Shown here: positions 9,944-20,951 of the stretch, piece after piece
Numbering within the stretch: position 1 is the first letter of the stretch
Layout: each line of letters begins with the position of its first letter
Assembly: GCA_029861955.1 (NCBI GenBank)
Contig: JAOTYK010000012.1
Coordinates: forward strand, 62,001-126,000
Origin: Acidobacteriota bacterium
GTDB lineage: Bacteria > Acidobacteriota > Polarisedimenticolia > Polarisedimenticolales > Polarisedimenticolaceae
Reading direction: 5' to 3'
DNA length: 64,000 nucleotides
Notes under the pieces: generated by a model
Databases searched by the model: none
The model's input: the letters and a program-made list of their open reading frames with translations, nothing else
Told to the model about the DNA's origin: nothing
Made by a program: the position numbers and the translations under genes

Positions 9944-11164
9944 TCACCCTAACTCCACTCGGACGGAGCGCACGAGCCGCGCGAGAGCCTCCTGAACCAC
10001 CTCGGTCCGCGGATGACGCAACACGACAAAACCCTCACCCTCGTAACTACTGGCAGGGAGCTGCCCCTGCTGCGGAAGCTCGACCTCGACGACCAGGGAC
10101 CCCAACTCCCGCTGTGCCTCTTCAAGACCACGAATGGCCCGGACCCGTCCACGCCCCTGCCCACGCAGGAAGACGATCCCGGCGGCGTAGGCGCGTTGTG
10201 GAGGATCGAACCGATCGAAGATCATCAGCCGCGCCCAGGCCTCGTAGAAGTCCATATCGTGGGCATACGAGATCAACGTCGTGAACTGTGCACCCGGTGG
10301 CCTTGCCGCGATCTCCGAAACCGCGAGGCTCCCGTCGGGACGACGGAACCATTCCATGTGATAGAGGCCGGTGTGCATGCCAAGCGCACGGATGGCATCG
10401 GCCCCCACCTTGCGGACGTCATCGTAGCGCGGATGATCCACTTCCCTCGGGAGCAGCACGGTCCACTGAATCCACGGATTCTCGAGGACTTCCAACGGCC
10501 CGGGTGTGTAGTGCGTCAACGAATGCCAGACGGGACGATCTCCGATACAGACGGCATCGAACGAGTGCTCGCGCCCAACGACGAACTCTTCGAGCAGAAG
10601 CGGTTGGGCCTTCGACGGACGCACCTCGACCAGACCCTCGCGAAGCTCGCGCACGTTGTCGACGCGAAACGTGCTTTTTGCGCCTGCACCCGATGGTGGC
10701 TTCACGACAAGCGGGTAACCAATGATCTCCGCCTCTTGTACGGCCTGTTCCACCGTTGTCACCAGACTCGCCGCCGCACACGGGACACCGTTCTTCCTGA
10801 AGACCTCTTTCATGAGGGCCTTGTCGCGGTAGTTGTGACTGGCCTCGACCGAGAGTCCGGGAATGCCCAACTGTTGGCGAACCTCCGCCAGGGGCTCCTG
10901 AAGCTGCTCCAGCACACCGAACAGACGCTCCGGCGGACCGATCTCTTCACCGATCGCCTGAATCGCCTGAATCAGGTGCGGCACCTCCAGCGCGTCTTCG
11001 ACCTGTCGACAGGCGGCCAGGGACCGCCGTAGATCCCCCGGAATCCGCGTCTGAGGTTCCTGCGTGATCAAACCGACCCGTGCATCTGCCAGCGCCGCGG
11101 CGGCACGGACGAAACGCAGAGTGGTCGGCGCCAGAAAGGGCGCCACGATGATCGCCGATCGCAT
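9944..11164 (-). CDS. ATP-grasp ligase paralog B
   Basis: 406 aa. Same architecture as its neighbour: N-terminal alpha/beta domain 1-105, the nucleotide-binding YPLVVKPPSGAGAKSTF (150-166), LLEEFVVGREHSFD (190-203), HMEWFRRPDG (269-278) and SEIAARPPGAQ (283-293). The shared HMEWF and EIAARPPGA blocks show it is a paralog of the 8722 gene; the N-terminal half has diverged much more. It is divergent from glgA across 65 bp. The metal-site acids are kept, so it is probably active. Product and substrates are unknown. It resembles the carboxylate-amine ligase side of the superfamily more than carbamoyl-phosphate synthase or biotin carboxylase, which have other accessory domains. Confidence 0.85.
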   Translation of the reverse strand: MRSAIIVAPFLAPTTLRFVRAAAALADARVGLITQEPQTRIPGDLRRSLAACRQVEDALEVPHLIQAIQAIGEEIGPPERLFGVLEQLQEPLAEVRQQLGIPGLSVEASHNYRDKALMKEVFRKNGVPCAAASLVTTVEQAVQEAEIIGYPLVVKPPSGAGAKSTFRVDNVRELREGLVEVRPSKAQPLLLEEFVVGREHSFDAVCIGDRPVWHSLTHYTPGPLEVLENPWIQWTVLLPREVDHPRYDDVRKVGADAIRALGMHTGLYHMEWFRRPDGSLAVSEIAARPPGAQFTTLISYAHDMDFYEAWARLMIFDRFDPPQRAYAAGIVFLRGQGRGRVRAIRGLEEAQRELGSLVVEVELPQQGQLPASSYEGEGFVVLRHPRTEVVQEALARLVRSVRVELG

Positions 11165-11229
11165 GCCAGAGTGCCTCGTTTTGCCTGTGTTAGCATGAGG
11201 ATTCTAGTGCAAACGGGCCCAAAGACTCC

Positions 11230-12705
<1,476 letters not shown>

Positions 12706-12715
12706 GAGGACGGTC

Positions 12716-13939
12716 ATGCACGTAGTTTTTGTCGAGCCGGCCTTTCCAAGTAACCAACGCGAGTTCGTTCGCGGTCTGCACAAAGTCGGCGCCCGCGTGA
12801 CGGGTATCGGCGAACGGCCCGCGGAATACCTTGACGACGAGATGAAGAGTTGGCTGACGGACTACATTCAGGTACCTAGCGTTGTCCATCAGGAATCGCT
12901 CCTGGATGCGGTCCGGACCTGCCAGAAGAAGGGCTGGGTCGATCGTCTCGAGGCGACCGTCGAGGCCCACATCATGCCGACGGCGGAGGTCCGCGAGGCG
13001 TGCGGTATTCCCGGCACGTCGGTTCGAACCGCGTTTCTCTGTCGCGACAAGCCCGCCATGAAGGAGGCGCTGCGCGAGGCCGGCGTCGCGTGTGCGCAGT
13101 CCGACGGGGTCCAGTCCGCAGAGGCCGCCATCGAGTTTGCCGAGCGGGTGGGCTATCCCGTCATCCTGAAACCGCGCGCCGCGGCCGGCGCCTCCGGTAC
13201 CTATAAGGCCTCCGACCGGGAGGAACTCGATCGGGTCATCGTCGAGTGCGGTCTCGATCGAGGCCAGGACACGGCTATCGAGGAATTCATCGAGGGGCAC
13301 GAGGGGTTCTACGACACGCTATGTCACGAGGGCCAGATCGTTCACGAGTTTGCGACCCACTATTACCCTAACGTCCTCGAAGCGATGCGTTCTCGCTGGA
13401 TCTCGCCACAGTTCATCGCCACCAATCGACTGGACGCCGACGGCTACGAGATGGCCCGTGAGATGGGTCGCAAGGTGATCGACGTTCTGGGACTGACGAC
13501 ATCCGCGACCCACATGGAGTGGTTCTACAGCGCGAAGGGTCTGAAGTTCTCCGAGATCGGTTGCCGACCGGCCGGTGTCTGCGCGTGGGACATCTACTGC
13601 GCGGCCAACGACTTCGACCTCTACGCCGAATGGGCGCGTGCCGTGACCGGTCAACCGTCGAGAGAGCGACCCTCACGTCAATACTCCGCAGGCACCATCG
13701 CCCTGAGACCGGATCGCGACGGCACGATCATGGGCTACGAGGGACGTGATTGGATCGAGAACACGTTCGGCCGTCATATCTTCGCGAGCCACTTCCCGGC
13801 TCCGGGCACGCCCACGCAGCCGGTCGAAGCCGGCTACATGGCGAACGCCTGGATCCGGATGCGGCATCCCGACTACGACACGCTTCACGCGATGCTGAAT
13901 GAGGTCGGAGAACGGGTCCGAATCCGTGCGTCGGATTAG
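12716..13939 (+). CDS. ATP-grasp ligase paralog C, co-transcribed with glgA
   Basis: 407 aa, starting 10 bp after glgA behind a strong AGGAGGA site. Collinear with the two minus-strand ATP-grasp proteins: N-terminal VVFVEPAFPSNQREFVRGL and VGARVTGIGERP (very like RVIGIGDQP in paralog A), YPVILKPRAAAGASGTY (147-163), IEEFIEGHEGFYD (188-200), HMEWF (266-270) and SEIGCRPAGV (279-288). The last block departs from the EIAARPPGA of the other two, so substrate or metal geometry may differ. Tight coupling to glgA suggests a role linked to glucan or a shared precursor. The 3' end overlaps the convergent transporter gene by 4 bp (TTAG). Confidence 0.85.
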   Translation: MHVVFVEPAFPSNQREFVRGLHKVGARVTGIGERPAEYLDDEMKSWLTDYIQVPSVVHQESLLDAVRTCQKKGWVDRLEATVEAHIMPTAEVREACGIPGTSVRTAFLCRDKPAMKEALREAGVACAQSDGVQSAEAAIEFAERVGYPVILKPRAAAGASGTYKASDREELDRVIVECGLDRGQDTAIEEFIEGHEGFYDTLCHEGQIVHEFATHYYPNVLEAMRSRWISPQFIATNRLDADGYEMAREMGRKVIDVLGLTTSATHMEWFYSAKGLKFSEIGCRPAGVCAWDIYCAANDFDLYAEWARAVTGQPSRERPSRQYSAGTIALRPDRDGTIMGYEGRDWIENTFGRHIFASHFPAPGTPTQPVEAGYMANAWIRMRHPDYDTLHAMLNEVGERVRIRASD

Positions 13940-15708
13940 AAGCTCCAGATCGCCGGAAGCAACCAGATCGACACGATCGCCAACAGGATGTTGAGCGGCA
14001 GCCCGACCCGCACGAAATCCGTAAACCGGTAGCCACCCGGACCGTAGACCAGCAGGTTGGTCTGGTAGCCGATGGGCGTCGAGAATGCCGCCGACGCGCC
14101 GACCGCGACCGCCAGAACCATCGGCCGCGGGTCCACGCCAAGATCGACGGACGCCTGGATTGCGATCGGCGCCAGCAGCGCGGCCGCCGCGCTGTTGGAA
14201 AGGAATGCGCTCGCAACGGCGGTCATCAGGTAGACCCCCGCGAGCACGGCTCGGGGACCGTAGGACGCCAGCGGACCCAGAAGCGTCTCGGTGAGCCAGA
14301 TCGCACCCCCGGACGCGGTCAAGGCCGCCCCCAACGCCAACATGCCGACGATCAGGAAGATGATCTCCCACTCGATGGCTCGATAGGCGTCGTTGGTATC
14401 GATACAGCCCGTCAGCACCACGACGACGCAGCCGATCAACACGGTCAGCATCATCGGCGCAAGCCCGAGCCCGGCGACAATCACAACGCCAAGAAGCGTT
14501 GCCACGGCGATGGGCATCCGATTCTTCCTGGGCGGGTCGTGGGGTACGTCGTCCAGCACGATGAACTCGCCACTCTGCACGATGCGGTCGTGGGACTCCT
14601 TCGTGCCGAACATCAGGAGCAAGTCACCGAACCCAAGACGCACGTGACGCAGACGACCGACGATGTTGGTTGCGTGACGATGAACCGCGATCACGGTCAT
14701 GCCGTAGCGATGACGTAGACCCAACTCGCCCACCGACTTGCCGATCAACGCGGAACCCGGTGCGATCATGCCCTCGACCATCTGAGCGGCGTGGGGTGCC
14801 ACCAGCTCGACGCCAAGACCGGGGCGTTGGTACTCGACGCCGTTCAGTTCGTGGACCGTCCGTAGCTCTGCCGGCGGAGCCGTCAGTACCAGACGATCGC
14901 CGACCTGCATGATCAGCTGATCCAGCGGGTCGAGGAGCATCTCGCCGTCACGTATGACCTCGAGGACCGAGACCTGATCGGCGGAGCCTACTGCCGAGCT
15001 GTCGAGCGTACTGCCCACCAGAGGCGAGCCCTCGCGGATCACGACCTCGGATGCATACTCACGTTGTGGGTAGGAGATCTCGGCGCTCATCGTGGGACGC
15101 GTCGGCAACAGCCTAGGGGCGACCCAGAACAGGTACGCCATCCCCACCAACGCCAGCGGGACCCCGGCCCGGCCGATCTCGAACATCCCCATGGCGCCCA
15201 GCCCGGCATCCTCCAGGATGCCGCTGACGACCAGATTGGTGGAGGTGCCGATGAGCGTGCAGCCGCCACCGAGCATGGCCGCGAAGCTGAGCGGCATCAG
15301 CAGGCGCGAGGGCGCGACGCCGACCTGCTGCGCGAAACGAACGAGCAGCGGCACGAACAACGCCACGACGGGCGTGTTGTTGAGGAATGCGGAGAGGACC
15401 AGGACCGCCGGCAGGACCACCCACAGGACGGACGTCGCCCCCGTGGCCGGCCAGGCGGCAAGTCGAGCGCCGAGGATATCGACGACCCCCGTCCGCACCA
15501 ACCCGTGACTGAGGACGAACATCCCGGCGACGGTGACCACCGCAGGATGCGCAAACTGGTCCATCGCCTGCTGCGGCGTGATGACACCGCCGAGCACGAC
15601 GGCGACCAGCCCAAGTAGCGATATCAGCTCCGGCGAGATCCGACCCCAGAGGAGTAGGACACCGACGACACCGATCACCGCCAACGTGTATGCGATCTCG
15701 AAGCTCAA
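13936..15708 (-). CDS. SLC13/DASS-type anion transporter with central RCK (TrkA-C) domains
   Basis: 590 aa, start ATG (MSFEIAYTLAVIGVV). About five to six membrane helices occupy residues 1-180, a soluble region about 190-390 contains two RCK_C/TrkA-C-like segments (REGSPLVGSTL with DQVSVLEVIRDGEMLL, and IGKSVGELGLRHRYGMTVIA), and a second membrane half follows at about 395-590. The transmembrane halves carry DASS-like motifs (GGGCTLIGTSTNLVVSG and STPIGYQTNLLVYGPG). Proteins of this layout are annotated as SLC13-family permeases; sulfate, dicarboxylates or other anions are the usual substrates. The RCK domains may sense a small ligand. The specific substrate is not evident. Confidence 0.85.
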   Translation of the reverse strand: MSFEIAYTLAVIGVVGVLLLWGRISPELISLLGLVAVVLGGVITPQQAMDQFAHPAVVTVAGMFVLSHGLVRTGVVDILGARLAAWPATGATSVLWVVLPAVLVLSAFLNNTPVVALFVPLLVRFAQQVGVAPSRLLMPLSFAAMLGGGCTLIGTSTNLVVSGILEDAGLGAMGMFEIGRAGVPLALVGMAYLFWVAPRLLPTRPTMSAEISYPQREYASEVVIREGSPLVGSTLDSSAVGSADQVSVLEVIRDGEMLLDPLDQLIMQVGDRLVLTAPPAELRTVHELNGVEYQRPGLGVELVAPHAAQMVEGMIAPGSALIGKSVGELGLRHRYGMTVIAVHRHATNIVGRLRHVRLGFGDLLLMFGTKESHDRIVQSGEFIVLDDVPHDPPRKNRMPIAVATLLGVVIVAGLGLAPMMLTVLIGCVVVVLTGCIDTNDAYRAIEWEIIFLIVGMLALGAALTASGGAIWLTETLLGPLASYGPRAVLAGVYLMTAVASAFLSNSAAAALLAPIAIQASVDLGVDPRPMVLAVAVGASAAFSTPIGYQTNLLVYGPGGYRFTDFVRVGLPLNILLAIVSIWLLPAIWSF

Positions 15709-15837
15709 TCCGACTCTCCCCGGCGATCTACAGAATGACGATCTCTGTCATATCGGCGACCGCCGGCAGTTGCCGATGGTAACCTAATGCCCACAGTCGC
15801 GTGCGCCATGTCGGCCCGCTCTCCAGGAAAATCGGCC

Positions 15838-18800
15838 ATGCCCACACTGGCAGAATTGCGAGCCGCACTCAACAAGCGCATTCTCGTCTACGACGGGGCC
15901 ATGGGGACGATGATTCAGTCCTGCGACCTCGGGGAGGACGACTTTCGGGGTGACGAGTTTGCCGATCACTCGATGGAGCTCATCGGCTGCAACGATCTGC
16001 TCTGCCTGACGCTTCCTGCGACGATCGAGAAGATCCACCGCGACTTCCTCGAGGCCGGCGCCGATATCATCTCGACCAACACGTTCAACGCCCAGTCGAT
16101 TTCGCTGGCCGATTACGGTCTCGAGTCCCACGTCGTCGCCATCAACCGCGCCGCCGCCCAGATCGCCAAGACCGCCGCGGAGGCCTACACGACTCCCGAA
16201 CGCCCCCGTTGGGTGGCCGGAGCCATCGGCCCTACGAACCGGACGGCCAGTCTCTCACCGGATGTCTCGAATCCGGCGCTTCGCAACATCGACTTCGACG
16301 GTCTTGTCGACGCCTACCATGAACAGGTCACGGGTCTGGTCGAAGGCGGCGTCGACATCCTGCTGCCGGAGACCACCTTCGACACCCTGAACCTCAAGGC
16401 GGCGCTGTTCGCGATCCAACGCTACTTCGACGAGAACGACTGCACGCTTCCGGTCATCGCGTCGCTCACCGTGACGGATCGAAGCGGACGGACGCTCTCA
16501 GGCCAGACGGTCGAGGCCGCCTGGATCTCGATCAGTCACGTCGACATGCTGGCCGTCGGGATCAATTGTGCGCTGGGGCCGGAGGAGATGCGTCCCCATC
16601 TCGAGGAGCTGTCCCGGGTCGCGCCGACCTTGCTGAGTTGTTATCCAAACGCGGGACTCCCCAACGAACTGGGTGGCTACGACGAGACGCCGCAAGAGAT
16701 GGCCGCCGTCGTTGCGGAGTTCGCTCGCGATGGGCTGGTCAACCTCGTCGGTGGCTGCTGCGGGACCACGCCCGAGCATATCCGGGCCATCGGCGAGGCG
16801 GTCGCATGTCTCGCCCCGCGCGTGCCACCCGCGCCTGTGGAGCGAACCCGCCTCAGTGGTCTCGAGCCACTCGAGCTGCGGCCCGATTCAAACTTCACCA
16901 TGATCGGGGAGCGGACCAACGTGACCGGCTCCCGGCGGTTCGCGCGTCTGATCGGCGACGACGATTTCGGCGCAGCGCTCAGTGTCGCCCGCCAGCAGGT
17001 TCTCGGCGGCGCCAACATCCTCGACGTCAACATGGACGAGGGACTCCTGGACTCCCCGGCCGCCATGACGACGTTCCTCAACCTGATCGCAACGGAACCC
17101 GAGATCGCCAGGATTCCGATCATGATCGACAGCTCCGACTTCCGCGTCCTGGAAGCCGGGTTGAAATGCGTCCAGGGCAAAGCGGTCGTCAACTCCATCA
17201 GCCTGAAGGAGGGTGAAGACGCCTTCCGCCAACAGGCCCGACTCGTTCGTCGATTCGGCGCGGCCGTCGTCGTGATGGCCTTCGACGAGGAGGGTCAGGC
17301 GGTCGACCGCGATCGTAAGGTCGAGATCCTCACCCGCTCGTATCGCATCCTGACCGAGGAGGTCGGTTTCCCGGCGACGGACATCATCTTCGACCCCAAC
17401 ATCCTGACGGTCGCCACCGGGATCGAGGAACACGACCGCTACGCGCTCGAGTACATCGAAGCCATCGCCGAACTCAAGCGTCGCTTCCCGCTCGCCCGCT
17501 GCAGCGGTGGCATCAGCAACATCTCCTTCTCTTTTCGCGGGAACGATGCGGTTCGCGAAGCGATGCACAGCGCGTTCCTCTACCACGCCATCAACGCCGG
17601 CCTGGACATGGGGATCGTCAACGCAGGACAACTCACCGTCTACGACGACGTTCCCGACGAACTCCTGGAACGCGTCGAGGATGTCCTCCTCGCGCGTCGA
17701 GCGGACGCCACCGAGCGACTGGTCGAGACCGCCGACTCGTTCCGCGGCGTCAAGAAAGACCCACAACTGGCCGAACAGTGGCGCGCGTTGCCGCTCGCCG
17801 AGCGTATCTCCCACGCCCTGATCCACGGCATCGATGAACATGTCGATACGGATATCGCGGAGTGTCTAGAGCAGTACCCGACGCCGCTGTCGATCATCGA
17901 GGGTCCTCTGATGGACGGGATGAACATCGTCGGCACGCTCTTCGGCGCGGGGAAGATGTTCCTGCCCCAGGTCGTCAAGAGTGCGAGGGTCATGAAACGG
18001 GCCGTCAACATCCTCGAACCCCTGATGGACCAGCAACGCGTGGGCGACCAGCAGCATCGCGGCACCATCCTGCTGGCCACCGTCAAGGGCGACGTACACG
18101 ACATCGGCAAGAACATCGTCGGTGTGGTCCTTGGCTGCAACAACTACCGCATCGTCGATCTGGGCGTGATGGTCCCCGCCGAGCGTATCCTGGAGGAGGC
18201 CCGCTCGGTGAAGGCCGACATCATCGGACTCAGCGGCCTGATCACACCGTCCCTCGATCAGATGGTTCGCGTCGCGTCGCAGATGACCCGCGAAGGGTTT
18301 GAGACGCCGCTGCTCATCGGCGGCGCAACGACCAGCTCCAAACACACGGCGGTCAAGATCGCGCCGGCCTATGCACCCGGCACGATCCACGTTCCCGATG
18401 CCTCCAAGGCCGTCGATGTCGTGGGCCATCTCCTCTCGGAGCGTCGAGCCCAATTCGTCGGTGACATCGAGGCGACACAGGCGACCGCACGGGAGCGATT
18501 CGCCGACGGCAACCGGCAGGCACTGCTCGATCACCCGACCGCCGTCGAACGATGCGAGCGGCAGGATTGGGACGCCTATCAACCACCGCAGCCACAGACC
18601 CACGAGAAGCAGGTCGTGGCAAGCATCGCGCTCGGCGAGTTGGTCCCACTCATCGACTGGACGCCGTTCTTCCATGTCTGGGAGCTACGCGGAGCGTTCC
18701 CACGCATCCTGAAGGACCCGCGCTATGGCGAGACGGCCAGGGATCTTCATCGCCAGGCCACGGAGCGTCTCGAGGAGATCGTCAAGACGGAGCAACTCCA

Positions 18801-19497
18801 GGCACGGGGCGTGTACGGGTTCTTTCCCGCAGCCAGCGAGGGCGACGACATCGTCCTCTTCGACCGACACGGCGGCAACGAGACGGCTCGGATCCCGACA
18901 CTCCGTCAGCAACGAGATCTGGGGAACGACCGACCGACTCTGGCACTCGCCGACTTCGTCGCACCGGCCGATAGCGCCCTCACCGACTGGCTCGGCGCCT
19001 TCGCCGTCACCGCAGGCCACGGGCTGGAGCGTCTGACGAAGCGGCACGAGGACGACCACGACGACTTCGCCTCGATCATGGACAAGGCGCTGGCGGATCG
19101 TCTTGCGGAGGCGGCCGCGGAATGGCTCCATGCGGTGGCCCGTCGCGCCTGGGGCTTTGGCGAGGACGAACAACTGACACCGGAAGAGTTGATCGCCGAG
19201 AAGTACCGCGGCATACGACCCGCGCCGGGTTACCCCGCCTGCCCCGATCACACCGATAAGGCAACACTCTGGAAGTTGCTGGACGTCGAAGGCGTGACCG
19301 ACATTCAGCTGACCGAGAGTTTTGCCATGTGGCCCGCAGCTTCGGTCAGTGGCTTCCTATATTCCCATCCGCGTTCGCGCTACTTCTCCGTCGGCCCCGT
19401 GGGGCGCGATCAGATCGTCTCCTACGCAAAACGGAAAGGGATATCGGTCGCCGAGGCCGAACGCTGGCTGTCACCCAGCCTCGGGTACGATCCCTGA
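15838..19497 (+). CDS. metH: Cobalamin-dependent methionine synthase
   Basis: 1219 aa, all four modules as in E. coli MetH (1227 aa). Transfers a methyl group from 5-methyl-THF via methylcobalamin to homocysteine. Homocysteine domain about 1-325 with the Zn ligands ending in GGCCGT; pterin-binding domain about 340-630 ([14 protein letters not shown]); cobalamin domain about 640-890 with [12 protein letters not shown], the B12 axial His motif; SAM-dependent reactivation domain about 900-1219 with [16 protein letters not shown] chose the ATG at 15838 because AGGA lies about 10 bp upstream and the following sequence begins at family consensus; an in-frame ATG at 15787 would add 17 residues. No B12 or SAM riboswitch is recognisable in the 129 bp upstream. 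Confidence 0.95.
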   Translation: MPTLAELRAALNKRILVYDGAMGTMIQSCDLGEDDFRGDEFADHSMELIGCNDLLCLTLPATIEKIHRDFLEAGADIISTNTFNAQSISLADYGLESHVVAINRAAAQIAKTAAEAYTTPERPRWVAGAIGPTNRTASLSPDVSNPALRNIDFDGLVDAYHEQVTGLVEGGVDILLPETTFDTLNLKAALFAIQRYFDENDCTLPVIASLTVTDRSGRTLSGQTVEAAWISISHVDMLAVGINCALGPEEMRPHLEELSRVAPTLLSCYPNAGLPNELGGYDETPQEMAAVVAEFARDGLVNLVGGCCGTTPEHIRAIGEAVACLAPRVPPAPVERTRLSGLEPLELRPDSNFTMIGERTNVTGSRRFARLIGDDDFGAALSVARQQVLGGANILDVNMDEGLLDSPAAMTTFLNLIATEPEIARIPIMIDSSDFRVLEAGLKCVQGKAVVNSISLKEGEDAFRQQARLVRRFGAAVVVMAFDEEGQAVDRDRKVEILTRSYRILTEEVGFPATDIIFDPNILTVATGIEEHDRYALEYIEAIAELKRRFPLARCSGGISNISFSFRGNDAVREAMHSAFLYHAINAGLDMGIVNAGQLTVYDDVPDELLERVEDVLLARRADATERLVETADSFRGVKKDPQLAEQWRALPLAERISHALIHGIDEHVDTDIAECLEQYPTPLSIIEGPLMDGMNIVGTLFGAGKMFLPQVVKSARVMKRAVNILEPLMDQQRVGDQQHRGTILLATVKGDVHDIGKNIVGVVLGCNNYRIVDLGVMVPAERILEEARSVKADIIGLSGLITPSLDQMVRVASQMTREGFETPLLIGGATTSSKHTAVKIAPAYAPGTIHVPDASKAVDVVGHLLSERRAQFVGDIEATQATARERFADGNRQALLDHPTAVERCERQDWDAYQPPQPQTHEKQVVASIALGELVPLIDWTPFFHVWELRGAFPRILKDPRYGETARDLHRQATERLEEIVKTEQLQARGVYGFFPAASEGDDIVLFDRHGGNETARIPTLRQQRDLGNDRPTLALADFVAPADSALTDWLGAFAVTAGHGLERLTKRHEDDHDDFASIMDKALADRLAEAAAEWLHAVARRAWGFGEDEQLTPEELIAEKYRGIRPAPGYPACPDHTDKATLWKLLDVEGVTDIQLTESFAMWPAASVSGFLYSHPRSRYFSVGPVGRDQIVSYAKRKGISVAEAERWLSPSLGYDP

Positions 19498-19536
19498 CAA
19501 CGTTCGCCGTGGTATCGTCGAGGCGACTCGGAGGCC

Positions 19537-20931
19537 ATGATGAACGTCTGTCGACCCGCTCTTGCTCTGGCAACGGTTCTCATCGTCGGCCTGTCCGTCA
19601 TGGCGGCGCCGGTGGTCGAGGTCGTCGGTGGTGATGGGTCCGACGTTCTCGCACGACTCGACGGGTTGGAGTCCTACCAGTCGGTCACGCTCACTGCCGA
19701 CGGCTACGGGGTCGTCGTGGCCCTGCCCTCGACCGACGGTGGCAAATCGAGCCGGGTTAACTGGTTCGTCGGCACAACGGAGGCCGCCGCCGCGTTCGAG
19801 GTCGTCGGCCTCGTCCGCGACCTGATGAGCCCCACCGCGGAAACGGTCCTGATCGTCGCATCCCGCAGTCGCAAGAAGGGACCCGCGGAGACTGAACTCT
19901 GGCGTTACGATCGCGGCGAGAAGCGAGCTCGTCGTCTCTTCGACCTCCCTGCATCATCGCGAGACCTGGCCTTCGATCAGACCTCGGGCACGCTCTACGT
20001 GGCCGCCGACGACGAGGTGCGGACCTTCCGTTGGCCCGGACTCCAGAGCGGTCCCCTCTACCCCATCGTCGGCGAGAACCGCGCCCTCGCACCCCTGGGC
20101 CAACGCAGACTTCTGGTGGCCCAATCGGACGGTCTTCGGGTCTTCGACCTCTCCGATCGCCCCGATCGCTTTTCGATGCCGATCCGGGAGTCGATCGCCT
20201 TCGTCGATGGCATCGATCGCCTGGCCACATCCGGTGATGGCGATCGGCTGCGTGGACTGAGCGGGCAAACGATTCTGGAGATCGGTTTCGAACCGCTGTC
20301 AATCCGCACAGCCGGGTCCGCCGACTTCATCGTCTCCGATGGCCACGTCTCGGAACCGATCGCGGTCGAGTTGGCCGCCCTTCCCAAGCCCGTGCCACCG
20401 GTGACGGAGCCGATCATCGCGGTGGTGGTCGAGCCGGAAGTCGAGCCGGTGAAAGAACCCGTCGCAGAACCGATCGCCAAGCCGGTGGAGAAACCGGCGG
20501 TGGAGCCGGTTATGAAGCCGGTTGCGGAGCCGATCGTCGCGGTGGTTGTTAAGCCGGAAGTCGAGCCGGTTAAAGAACCCGTCGCAGAACCGATCGCCAA
20601 GCCGGTGGAGAAACCGGTGGTAGAACCGGTCGTGGAGCCCGTCGTGGAGTTCATCGGGCAGGTGCACGGCACCGTCCGCGGTACCACCAGCGGCGCAGAG
20701 CTGTCGGTGACGTTCTACGGCCCCAACAATCTCCTCCGCGAGCATTCCCGAGTCGCCCCCAGCTCCGAAGGCCGCTTTGCGACCGATGGCCTCGAGCCCG
20801 GACGTTATCGTGTGCAGATCAACGCCGGCGGCGATGCCGTCCCGGTGACACGGCCTGGTTTTCAGATGATCGAGATTGTGCCGGGCGGCGAGCCCGTGCG
20901 TGTTGATTTTGATCTTCTCCGCCTGCTCTAG
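19537..20931 (+). CDS. Secreted protein with tandem Pro/Glu/Lys/Val-rich linker and C-terminal carboxypeptidase-regulatory-like domain
   Basis: 464 aa (ATG-ATG start; either codon possible, GGAGG just upstream). Signal peptide at about 1-24 (LALATVLIVGLSVMAAPV). Residues 30-285 resemble a beta-propeller-like sensor (repeated strand segments, DLAFDQTSGTLYVAADD), with no recognised enzyme motif. Residues about 288-370 form a linker of EPV/KPV repeats, including an exact-register 40-residue duplication. The last about 85 residues (GQVHGTVRGTTSGAEL, EGRFATDGLEPGRYRVQINAGG) look like a carboxypeptidase-regulatory-like/Ig-like domain. The TonB-like linker suggests spanning the periplasm or cell envelope. 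Function unknown. The MATE gene follows on the same strand 20 bp later. Confidence 0.75.
   Translation: MMNVCRPALALATVLIVGLSVMAAPVVEVVGGDGSDVLARLDGLESYQSVTLTADGYGVVVALPSTDGGKSSRVNWFVGTTEAAAAFEVVGLVRDLMSPTAETVLIVASRSRKKGPAETELWRYDRGEKRARRLFDLPASSRDLAFDQTSGTLYVAADDEVRTFRWPGLQSGPLYPIVGENRALAPLGQRRLLVAQSDGLRVFDLSDRPDRFSMPIRESIAFVDGIDRLATSGDGDRLRGLSGQTILEIGFEPLSIRTAGSADFIVSDGHVSEPIAVELAALPKPVPPVTEPIIAVVVEPEVEPVKEPVAEPIAKPVEKPAVEPVMKPVAEPIVAVVVKPEVEPVKEPVAEPIAKPVEKPVVEPVVEPVVEFIGQVHGTVRGTTSGAELSVTFYGPNNLLREHSRVAPSSEGRFATDGLEPGRYRVQINAGGDAVPVTRPGFQMIEIVPGGEPVRVDFDLLRLL
20401..20640 (+). repeat. Tandem 120-bp duplication inside the Pro-rich linker
   Basis: Two in-frame copies, 20401-20520 and 20521-20640, period 120 bp (40 codons). 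Both contain the path GAGCCGATC(A/G)TCGCGGTGGT, then CCGGAAGTCGAGCCGGT and GTCGCAGAACCGATCGCC in the same register. The long identical stretches indicate a recent duplication. The encoded repeat alternates EP and KP pairs. It is not a CRISPR: the units are contiguous, in frame and have no unique spacers. Confidence 0.85.
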
Positions 20932-20951
20932 TCTTCACTCAAGATCGCCAC

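Noticed and set aside
11165-11229. Divergent promoter between the ATP-grasp B gene and glgA
   Set aside because: A promoter must exist in or near these 65 bp, but I see no -35/-10 pair convincing enough to report.
15709-15837. Possible cobalamin or SAM riboswitch before metH
   Set aside because: Only 129 bp, with no B12 box or SAM-I core elements; only short imperfect GC palindromes are visible.
20401-20640. CRISPR-like direct repeats
   Set aside because: Contiguous in-frame coding repeats with 120-bp period and no spacers; no cas genes in the window.
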